Below are positions 1 to 4,583 of a DNA stretch of 5,128 nucleotides, piece by piece. A program made the translations under genes and the position numbers. Origin of the DNA: Candidatus Omnitrophota bacterium (GTDB lineage Bacteria > Omnitrophota > Gorgyraeia > Zapsychrales > Zapsychraceae); the NCBI GenBank assembly GCA_030634235.1, contig DAOWBD010000080.1, positions 1-5,128 of the forward strand, read 5' to 3'. Within the stretch, counting starts at the first letter, position 1, and every line of letters starts with the position of its first letter. The notes under the pieces were generated by a model, which was not told the DNA's origin, did not search any database, and worked only from the letters and a program-made list of their open reading frames with translations.

Positions 1-145
1 GAATCGTCGTCAGCGTATAACTATAGAGTTCGATCTGTGAATAAAGATCATCCTTGACCTTCTGATCGATCTGTGAGATTGCAAGGGTTGTTAATGAGAA
101 AAATGTCAAAAGCGAGATGAAGATGATAAAAAACTTTTTCAGCAT
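1..145 (-). CDS. N-terminal part of an exported protein, probably S41 family (C-terminal processing) peptidase
   Basis: This gene is cut by the left edge; only 48 complete codons are visible, starting at the ATG at 145-143. A strong Shine-Dalgarno AAAGGAGG (153-160, read on the minus strand) lies 7 nt upstream and fixes the start. The protein begins MLKKFF and continues as a hydrophobic stretch to about residue 21, which looks like a Sec signal peptide or signal anchor, so the product is exported or inner-membrane anchored. The next segment contains DDLYSQIELYSYTL. From memory this resembles the region just after the signal in CtpA-type S41 peptidases, where a D-L-Y-x-Q-L/I-E-L-F/Y pattern precedes the PDZ and serine/lysine protease domains. 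Neither domain is inside the window, so the family call is an inference. The gene follows the gatB stop by 26 nt on the same strand and may be the last visible cistron of the gat operon. Confidence is high that it is a gene and moderate for the family. Confidence 0.55.
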   Translation of the reverse strand, partial: MLKKFFIIFISLLTFFSLTTLAISQIDQKVKDDLYSQIELYSYTLTTI

Positions 146-152
146 TAAGGAT

Positions 153-160
153 CCTCCTTT
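153..160 (-). promoter_or_regulatory. Strong ribosome binding site of the exported-protein gene
   Basis: The minus strand reads AAAGGAGG, 7 nt before the ATG at 145-143. It is the best Shine-Dalgarno in the window and supports a real gene start here although the gene leaves the window. It suggests the gene is translated independently rather than coupled to gatB. Confidence 0.8.
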
Positions 161-171
161 AGGTATCAATA

Positions 172-834
172 TTAGACTAATGCTTTTTTGATCAGTTCGC
201 CAATCTTTTTCGGGTTTGCTTTGCCCTGGGTCTTGCGCATTGCTTGTCCGATGAGAAAGCCGATGGCGCTTTCCTTTCCGCTACGGATCTGCTCGGCGAT
301 ATCTTGGTGTTCATCAATCAGTTCCCTGACGAGTTTCTCTAAAGTGCTGTCATCGGAAACCTGGGCCAATCCTTTTTCCTCTATGATTGTATCAACGCTG
401 TGTCCAGTATCAATCATAAATGTTAAAACATCCTTTCCGGCTAAATTGCTCAAGGTTCCCTCATCGACCTTGCTGATGAGAGCGGCAAAATCTTCCGGTT
501 TTAAATTGATCTCGAGTAGCCCGGCTTTACGGGCGTTAAGCTCTTTCATCAATGCCCCGTTAATCCAGTTGCAGATCTTTTTAGTATCTTTGTAATACTT
601 GCTGCATTGTTCGAAGAACGCGGCAAGATCAGGATCCTGGACGAGAATATTGGCATCATAAGCTGCAAGCGTGTATTGTTCGATGAGACGTTCCCGCTTT
701 TTTTCCGGAAGTTCCGGCAGCGATTGTTTTGCGATTTCGATAGAGGCATCTTCTATCATGATAGGAACCAGATCAGGTTCGGGGAAATATCGGTAATCAT
801 GCGCTTCTTCTTTGCTGCGCATTGTAAAGGTCAT
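172..834 (-). CDS. gatB: GatB C-terminal part (end of cradle, helical and tail/YqeY-like domains), downstream of the in-frame TGA
   Basis: This open stretch of 220 codons, counted from an internal ATG at 834-832, is the C-terminal portion of the B subunit of aspartyl/glutamyl-tRNA amidotransferase. It opens with the family hallmark around MRSKEEAHDYRYFPEPDLVP and ends in the helical tail that in GatB contacts the tRNA (GKANPKKIGELIKKAL, then TAA). It is in the same frame as the upstream piece at 850-1620. The two are separated only by TGA and the five codons DEARG, so together they make a 482-residue position set, the usual GatB length. No frameshift, gap or loss of conservation is seen in this half, which argues against an old pseudogene. 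The ATG need not be a real start: in intact relatives this Met is internal. A GAGG 8 nt upstream of it could allow reinitiation after the TGA. If that happens, GatB is made as two chains broken inside the cradle domain; otherwise this part is expressed only by readthrough or recoding, or the TGA is an error. Confidence 0.85.
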   Translation of the reverse strand: MTFTMRSKEEAHDYRYFPEPDLVPIMIEDASIEIAKQSLPELPEKKRERLIEQYTLAAYDANILVQDPDLAAFFEQCSKYYKDTKKICNWINGALMKELNARKAGLLEINLKPEDFAALISKVDEGTLSNLAGKDVLTFMIDTGHSVDTIIEEKGLAQVSDDSTLEKLVRELIDEHQDIAEQIRSGKESAIGFLIGQAMRKTQGKANPKKIGELIKKALV

Positions 835-849
835 GCCGCGCGCCTCGTC

Positions 850-852
850 TCA
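850..852 (-). other. gatB: In-frame TGA in gatB at a normally aromatic (often Trp) position
   Basis: On the minus strand the codons read ACA CGA CTT TGA GAC GAG GCG CGC GGC ATG, giving T-R-L-stop-D-E-A-R-G-M. From family knowledge the residue after QETR-x is an aromatic: Trp in many bacteria, Phe in Bacillus and Staphylococcus. A single TGG to TGA change (C to T at plus-strand 850) restores a full-length GatB. The stop could be a sequencing or assembly error, a true nonsense mutation, a strain polymorphism, or a UGA-Trp codon. Other Trp codons in the window (three in gatA, one in the 3' half of gatB, three in the PilZ gene) are all TGG, so recoding has no further support here. Confidence 0.9.
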
Positions 853-1620
853 AAGTCGTGTTTCCTGAACGATTGTCTGCCCCGATTCGAGGGCCGCCTC
901 GTGACGGTTGATCTCATGCTCGAGCCCGGCTTTCACGGCCTTAAAGGAATTCATGTTTTTTAATTCGGTCTTTGTCCCGAGTTTTGTCTCCCCTATTAGA
1001 CGGATCGAAATATTCGCGTCGCAGCGTAGACTCCCTTTCTCCATGTCGCAGTCCGAGACATTTAGGTATTGAAGGGTCAGTTTTAGATTCTGCAAATAAT
1101 TATAGGCCTCTTCGGCAGAGCGCAGATCCGGTTCGGTGACGATCTCCAACAGCGGTGTGCCGGTGCGATTATAATCGACGAGACTGCAGTTGTTCGCGTT
1201 GTCGTGGATCAGTTTTCCGGCGTCCTCTTCGAGGTGCGCGCGGTTAATGAGAATCTTTTTCGGTTCTCCGTCGGCGGTTTCGATCATGAGATGTCCGTTA
1301 CTGCAGATCGGAAGATCGAATTGGGAGATTTGATAGGCCTTCGGGCAGTCCGGATAAAAGTAATTCTTCCGGTCGAATTTGACAAAAGGATTAATCGTGC
1401 AGTTGAGCGCGAGCCCGACCTTTATCGCGTATTCCAAAGCCTTCGCGTTGACGACGGGAAGCGCCCCCGGAAGGCCGAGGCAGACCGGACAGGTCAAGGT
1501 GTTCGGGGTTTCGCCGAATTTATTTGCGCACCCGCAGAAGATCTTTGTTGCGGTATCGAATTGCAGATGCACTTCCAATCCGATAACGGTTTCGTATTTT
1601 CGTGTTGCGGTTGCGGTCAT
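850..1620 (-). CDS. gatB: GatB N-terminal part: aspartyl/glutamyl-tRNA(Asn/Gln) amidotransferase subunit B, ending at an in-frame TGA
   Basis: GatB is the kinase-like subunit of GatCAB. It activates the glutamyl or aspartyl group on mischarged tRNA with ATP and passes it on for amidation with ammonia produced by GatA. The piece opens with YETVIGLEVHLQ, the standard GatB N-terminus. It keeps the zinc-site pattern C29-x-C31 ... C44-x-x-C47, the CLGLPGALPV loop, the FYPDCPKAYQISQFDLPI segment, the HLEEDAGK motif around residues 129-136 and the region DCDMEKGSLRCDANIS. It breaks after QETRL, residue 256, at TGA (852-850), well short of the usual length of about 475-480; the rest continues in frame at 172-834. 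The ATG lies 3 nt after the gatA TAG, so translation is probably coupled to gatA; the only SD-like bases are weak. Identification is firm. Whether the chain ends here in the cell is open. Confidence 0.93.
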   Translation of the reverse strand: MTATATRKYETVIGLEVHLQFDTATKIFCGCANKFGETPNTLTCPVCLGLPGALPVVNAKALEYAIKVGLALNCTINPFVKFDRKNYFYPDCPKAYQISQFDLPICSNGHLMIETADGEPKKILINRAHLEEDAGKLIHDNANNCSLVDYNRTGTPLLEIVTEPDLRSAEEAYNYLQNLKLTLQYLNVSDCDMEKGSLRCDANISIRLIGETKLGTKTELKNMNSFKAVKAGLEHEINRHEAALESGQTIVQETRL

Positions 1621-1623
1621 GGT

Positions 1624-3063
1624 CTATAACTCAACTCTTTGTTTGTGCCACTGTGTATTCTGTTCATAAGTGTAAGCGATACGGAATAACATCTCTTCGG
1701 CGAACGGTTTCGTCATGATATGCAAACCGATCGGAAGCTTCTCTTTTGAAAAACCGCACGGTAGAGAAATTGCCGGGATGCCGCTAAGATTTGCCGATAC
1801 GGTGTAAATGTCTGACAGGTACATGCTTAACGGGTCGTTGACCCTGTCGCCGATTTTGAATGCTGTCGTCGGGGATGTCGGCCCAATGATAGCATCGAAG
1901 TCAGCGAAAAGTTTATCAAAATCATTTTTAATGAGCGTCCTCACCTTTAATCCTTTGAGATAATAGGCGTCGTAATAACCGGATGAAAGCGAATACGTCC
2001 CGAGCATGATGCGCCGCTTGACCTCCGCGCCAAAACCGACGGCGCGTGTTTCATCGTACATATCCAGGAGCGGGGATTTGCGCGTTTTCTTGGCGAGCTC
2101 CCGGATTCCGTATTGGACGCCGTCGTAACGGGCGAGATTCGAGCTGGCCTCCGACGTGGCTGTAATATAGTATGTAGCGATGCCGTAGTCCGTATGCGGC
2201 AGGGAAACTTCTTCGAAGGTGGCTCCCTGTTTCTTTAAAACTTCGATGGCTGTCATCACGGCGTCTTTGACTTCCGGGTCTAAGCCCTCGACAAAATATT
2301 CTTTTGGGATGCCGATCTTCAGGCCCTTCACGTTATTTTCTAGAGCCTGGGTATAATCCGGTACGGGCATGTCGACGGACGTCGAGTCACGTTCATCGTA
2401 GCCGGCAATGATGTTAAGAAGCAACGCGGAGTCGGCCACGTCTTTGGTGATCGGGCCGATCTGGTCAAGGCTTGATGCGAAGGCGATCAGTCCGTAACGC
2501 GAGACGCGCCCGTATGTCGGTTTCATTCCGACGACGCCGCAGAATGATGCCGGCTGACGGATCGATCCTCCCGTATCCGATCCAATAGCCCAGATCGCTT
2601 CGTTAGCGGCTACCGCCGCGGCGGATCCTCCGCTCGACCCTCCGGGAACACAGTCAAGCTTCCAAGGATTGTGCGTTGTGCCGTAACAGGAATTTTCAGT
2701 CGACGACCCCATCGCAAACTCGTCCATATTGGTATTGCCGATGAGGAGCGCGCCGGATTTCTTTAATTTATCAATAACCGTGGCATTGTAGGGGGCCTTA
2801 AATCCTTTAAGAATTTTGGAAGAGCATGTGGTCTCCTGGTCGAGAATGCACATGTTATCCTTAATGCCGATCGGAATGGGAACGGATCGCTCATCAGAGG
2901 CAGTGGCCACAACTGTGTTCTCATTGATCCGGACATAGGCCTTGACATCCTTCTCCGACTTCTCGATTTGTTCGTGAACAGATCCGAGGATCTCTTGAGG
3001 AGTGGCTTTCTTGTTTTTAATGAGGTCGAGGAGTTCGTGGGCTGTGAGTTTATTAAGTTCCAT
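1624..3063 (-). CDS. gatA: GatA: glutaminase/amidase subunit of aspartyl/glutamyl-tRNA amidotransferase
   Basis: GatA hydrolyses glutamine to ammonia, which is channelled to GatB for amidation of Glu-tRNA(Gln) or Asp-tRNA(Asn); it is cytoplasmic. The 479 residues are the usual family length. It is an amidase-signature enzyme with the complete Ser-cisSer-Lys triad: Lys68 in PIGIKDN, cis-Ser143 in PGGSSGGSAAAVA and nucleophile Ser167 in GSDTGGSIRQPA. Their spacings (75 and 24 residues) match those I recall for Staphylococcus GatA (K79, S154, S178). The C-terminal segment DPLSMYLSDIYTVSANLSG followed by IPAISLPCGF is typical of GatA rather than of other amidases. The start ATG lies 2 nt after the gatC TAA and no good SD precedes it, which fits translational coupling to gatC. 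The gene ends in TAG, 3 nt before gatB. All three Trp codons are TGG. Nothing in it looks degraded, so the operon is under selection or only recently damaged in gatB. Confidence 0.97.
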   Translation of the reverse strand: MELNKLTAHELLDLIKNKKATPQEILGSVHEQIEKSEKDVKAYVRINENTVVATASDERSVPIPIGIKDNMCILDQETTCSSKILKGFKAPYNATVIDKLKKSGALLIGNTNMDEFAMGSSTENSCYGTTHNPWKLDCVPGGSSGGSAAAVAANEAIWAIGSDTGGSIRQPASFCGVVGMKPTYGRVSRYGLIAFASSLDQIGPITKDVADSALLLNIIAGYDERDSTSVDMPVPDYTQALENNVKGLKIGIPKEYFVEGLDPEVKDAVMTAIEVLKKQGATFEEVSLPHTDYGIATYYITATSEASSNLARYDGVQYGIRELAKKTRKSPLLDMYDETRAVGFGAEVKRRIMLGTYSLSSGYYDAYYLKGLKVRTLIKNDFDKLFADFDAIIGPTSPTTAFKIGDRVNDPLSMYLSDIYTVSANLSGIPAISLPCGFSKEKLPIGLHIMTKPFAEEMLFRIAYTYEQNTQWHKQRVEL

Positions 3064-3065
3064 GC

Positions 3066-3350
3066 TTATTCAATAACCTTTGGGACTTTGAAGGAGCCCT
3101 CGTGCTGGTCGACGGAAATTTTAAGGGATTCTTGCTGGGTTAAAGATGGCCTGACAGTATCCTCCCGGTAGACATTTTTGAGGGGTAAAACATGGCTTGT
3201 CGGTTGGACATCAGTGACATCTAGGGTGTCGAGTTTATTGATATAGTCGAGGATCTTCTCAAGGTCTTTTGTTAGGCGGTTGGCTTCCTCGTCTTTGAGG
3301 TGGATACGGGCAAGCCCGGCAACATATTGAACATCTTTTTCTGAGATCAT
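3066..3350 (-). CDS. gatC: GatC: small stabilising subunit of aspartyl/glutamyl-tRNA amidotransferase
   Basis: GatC wraps around the GatA-GatB interface and is needed for assembly and stability of the amidotransferase; it has no active site. The 94 residues are the normal family length. The N-terminal helices (ISEKDVQYVAGLARIHL, then a charged helix to about residue 45 with LEKILDYINKLDTLD) and the later PTSHVLPLKNVYREDTVRPSL segment are the family pattern: V-x-x-x-A-x-L-A-R near the start and N-V-x-R-x-D in the middle. The ATG at 3350-3348 is preceded by GAAGGA, ending 6 nt upstream, which supports this start. It is the first gene of the gatCAB operon and sits 153 nt downstream of the thioesterase gene on the same strand. 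A candidate promoter lies at 3394-3422. Confidence 0.95.
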   Translation of the reverse strand: MISEKDVQYVAGLARIHLKDEEANRLTKDLEKILDYINKLDTLDVTDVQPTSHVLPLKNVYREDTVRPSLTQQESLKISVDQHEGSFKVPKVIE

Positions 3351-3362
3351 GAAGGATCCTTC
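3351..3362 (-). promoter_or_regulatory. gatC: gatC ribosome binding site embedded in a perfect 12-bp palindrome
   Basis: The 12 bases GAAGGATCCTTC are a perfect palindrome lying immediately next to the gatC start codon and containing the Shine-Dalgarno (GAAGGA). With no loop it is unlikely to fold within a single transcript, so it may simply follow from an SD next to TCC. Nearly the same bases (AAGGATCCT at 147-155) sit beside the start of the exported-protein gene downstream of gatB. Confidence 0.55.
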
Positions 3363-3393
3363 GGGGCAATAATACTAATAATAATTAGGACAT

Positions 3394-3422
3394 ATATTAG
3401 CATTATCGCTAAACGATGACAA
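3394..3422 (-). promoter_or_regulatory. Candidate sigma70-type promoter for gatCAB
   Basis: On the minus strand a -35-like TTGTCA (3422-3417, 5 of 6 to consensus) is followed after 17 bp by a -10-like TAATAT (3399-3394, 4 of 6). Transcription would begin near 3387, giving an untranslated leader of roughly 37 nt before the gatC ATG and its SD. The segment is AT-rich, as expected of a promoter. Its position between the thioesterase 3' end and gatC suits an operon promoter, but the call is by eye. Confidence 0.4.
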
Positions 3423-3425
3423 GGG

Positions 3426-3444
3426 GAATCTAGCTGAATCTAGC
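3426..3444. repeat. Tandem 9-bp direct repeat upstream of gatC
   Basis: GAATCTAGC occurs at 3426-3434 and again at 3436-3444 with one base between, so the copies are 10 bp apart, about one helical turn. They lie just upstream of the -35 of the candidate gatCAB promoter at 3394-3422, where an activator could bind both copies on one face of the DNA. A chance duplication is equally possible; no third copy is seen nearby. Confidence 0.4.
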
Positions 3445-3469
3445 GGATAAAGCATTTCTTAAGGAACGA

Positions 3470-3507
3470 CTAGCACACTGTCAATCAAGTTTTTGACAGT
3501 GTACTAG
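3470..3507 (-). repeat. 15-bp inverted repeat (stem-loop) abutting the thioesterase stop codon
   Basis: The arms CTAGCACACTGTCAA (3470-3484) and TTGACAGTGTACTAG (3493-3507) match as an inverted repeat at 14 of 15 positions around an 8-base loop (3485-3492). In minus-strand RNA the one odd position is a U-G wobble, so all 15 pairs can form, whereas in plus-strand RNA it is a C-A mismatch. The right arm includes the thioesterase TAG (3506-3504), so the hairpin sits exactly at the 3' end of that gene. No U-tract follows (the RNA continues AGUCGUUCC), so it is not a classical intrinsic terminator. It could be a 3' stabilising hairpin or attenuating structure, a two-fold protein-binding site, or a small mobile palindrome. 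Confidence 0.75.
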
Positions 3508-3884
3508 ACCAACAGGGATTTAATATCTTCGGGGATCGGGGTTGTTTTAAAATTTTCATTCAGGCTGACAAGTGTGACTTCAGCTTTCAGGATGAGGCGT
3601 CCCGTTTTTTTGTCATGAATTTCCTGCTCAAATATGAGACGGGCGGCTGTCGTTTTGATCAATTTAGCGTCACAAACGATGATATCTCCATAACGTGCGG
3701 GACTTTCATAACTGATGTTGCATTGGCGCACCGCGTAAAGGAATTTCTTTTGGTGAAAGATCGTAAGATCAAGCCCTCGCTGTTCAAGAAATTCCGTTCG
3801 CGCTTCTTCCAGATAATTTAGATATCGGCCGTAATAGACTACTCCGCCGGCATCGGTATCATGATAATAGATCTGTTTTTCCAC
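3504..3884 (-). CDS. YbgC-like acyl-CoA thioesterase (4-hydroxybenzoyl-CoA thioesterase / hotdog family)
   Basis: This is a single hotdog-fold thioesterase of 126 residues, close to the usual 125-135. The N-terminal motif YYHDTDAGGVVYYGRYLNYL followed by EEARTEFL is the YbgC/4HBT signature; the second Asp of DTD (Asp11) aligns with the catalytic Asp18 of E. coli YbgC. Members hydrolyse acyl-CoA (short-chain or aromatic), and in many Gram-negatives the gene accompanies tol-pal, which is not seen here. The start is GTG (3884-3882): an in-frame TGA lies three codons upstream with no ATG, GTG or TTG between, so no earlier start is possible under the standard code. The SD is weak (GAAGAA about 5 nt upstream). 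A good promoter lies at 3921-3949. It is transcribed towards gatC, but 153 nt with a strong dyad separate the two, so they may be separate units. The stop is TAG. Family call firm; substrate unknown. Confidence 0.92.
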   Translation of the reverse strand: MEKQIYYHDTDAGGVVYYGRYLNYLEEARTEFLEQRGLDLTIFHQKKFLYAVRQCNISYESPARYGDIIVCDAKLIKTTAARLIFEQEIHDKKTGRLILKAEVTLVSLNENFKTTPIPEDIKSLLV

Positions 3885-3920
3885 AAAGATTCTTCATTTC
3901 AATGGGTTTCTGTATGTATG

Positions 3921-3949
3921 TTTCTATCATCTGTTTCATTTGATGTCAA
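3921..3949 (-). promoter_or_regulatory. Candidate sigma70 promoter of the thioesterase gene
   Basis: On the minus strand a consensus -35 TTGACA (3949-3944) is followed after exactly 17 bp by TAGAAA (3926-3921, 4 of 6 to TATAAT), with a TG one base upstream giving an extended -10. The predicted start near 3914 leaves a leader of about 30 nt before the GTG. It is the best promoter match in the window. No equally good promoter for the divergent PilZ gene was found in 3885-4078. Confidence 0.6.
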
Positions 3950-4067
3950 GGATTGGGAAAAGTTTCTCATTTATTTCTTGCAGCAGCTAATTTCTGGTGC
4001 TAATTTAATAATAACAAGTAAATTTTTGTTTTTGATGAGACATAACAGTGAAATAGTTCACGATGCC

Positions 4068-4072
4068 AGGAG
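4068..4072 (+). promoter_or_regulatory. Ribosome binding site of the PilZ gene
   Basis: AGGAG lies 6 nt before the ATG at 4079. It decides this start over the later in-frame Met16, which has no comparable SD and lies directly before the RxxxR motif. Confidence 0.75.
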
Positions 4073-4078
4073 ACGAGC

Positions 4079-4480
4079 ATGGACGCCCAAGGTTCAGATC
4101 ATAACTCACTCAAAGATAATGACATGCGATATTTTCCGCGATGGGACGTTAGTGATCCCGTTCTCTACCAGTTAGACGGGGAACGTGAACCCCATGAAGG
4201 GCAAACAAAAGATATCAGTTGCGCCGGGGCTTGTATCACAGGTTCCGGCGATGTTTCCCCGCGTCAAAAGATCAAGATGATCGTTGAGCTAGCCGAAGGC
4301 ATAAAGATCAAGCTTAACGCGCATATCCTCTGGGTCAAGATCGAGAATAATCATTCGGAAATGGGCGTTACTTTTTACGATACCCCTGATGATGTTCAGA
4401 ACCTGATCCTTCAACATGCCTTTGAACTCGATCGCGACGGATTTCTCAAACAATTGTATAAAGGTTGGGAAAATCCCTGA
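4079..4480 (+). CDS. Single-domain PilZ protein, probable c-di-GMP receptor
   Basis: The 133-residue protein is essentially one PilZ domain. Both c-di-GMP binding motifs are visible: RxxxR as R17-Y-F-P-R21 and (D/N)xSxxG as D45-I-S-C-A-G50. They are followed by the beta-rich segment typical of the fold (ITGSGDVSPRQKIKMIVEL, then LNAHILWVKIE and MGVTFYD), and a C-terminal helix of about 30 residues. It has no signal peptide or membrane segment, so it is probably a cytoplasmic effector that changes partner binding when c-di-GMP rises; the partner is unknown. AGGAG 6 nt upstream supports the start. It is the only plus-strand gene, divergent from the thioesterase and convergent with a diguanylate cyclase that could make its ligand. 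It ends in TGA, the only TGA terminator in the window; reading through would add just eight residues before TAG at 4502-4504. Its three Trp codons are TGG. Confidence 0.9.
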   Translation: MDAQGSDHNSLKDNDMRYFPRWDVSDPVLYQLDGEREPHEGQTKDISCAGACITGSGDVSPRQKIKMIVELAEGIKIKLNAHILWVKIENNHSEMGVTFYDTPDDVQNLILQHAFELDRDGFLKQLYKGWENP

Positions 4481-4583
4481 TCTCTGTGTGTTGTCTTTGC
4501 ATAGATGCCCGAGAGAGCATCCTTGATCCCCTTAATACAGCGAAAAAGAGATCACAGAAATCAATAGGATGAGAATTGTTTAT

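Noticed and set aside
188..595. Plus-strand open frame of 135 codons opposite the 3' half of gatB
   Set aside because: It is antisense to a clearly conserved gene, has Ser/Leu/Phe-rich shadow composition and no recognisable domain.
850..852. Selenocysteine at the gatB TGA
   Set aside because: The expected residue is aromatic, not Cys or Sec, and no convincing SECIS-like hairpin with an apical loop follows. The GC-rich GGCGCGCGGC downstream has no room for a loop.
1204..1629. Plus-strand open frames opposite the 5' half of gatB (also 1379-1669)
   Set aside because: These are antisense shadows of the conserved gatB reading frame, with no family features.
3462..3484. TTGACA in the right arm of the dyad (minus strand) as a -35 for gatCAB
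   Set aside because: The hexamer 17 bp downstream is TAAGAA, only 3 of 6 to the -10 consensus. The pair at 3394-3422 is a better match and closer to gatC.
3977..4010. Possible promoter for the PilZ gene (TTGCAG, 17 bp, TAATTT)
   Set aside because: Both hexamers match consensus at only 3 of 6 positions in an AT-rich region where such matches are common by chance.
3861..4175. Plus-strand frame of 104 codons across the divergent intergenic region into the PilZ gene
   Set aside because: It overlaps the thioesterase start and the PilZ gene in another frame, lacks an SD and shows no domain. The region is better explained as promoter DNA.
4479..4562. Weak dyads in the convergent PilZ/cyclase gap (GATCTCT with AGAGATC; GATGC with GCATC) as a bidirectional terminator
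   Set aside because: The stems are only 5-7 bp, one with a loop of about 60 bases, and no U-tract follows on either strand. No terminator can be supported there.
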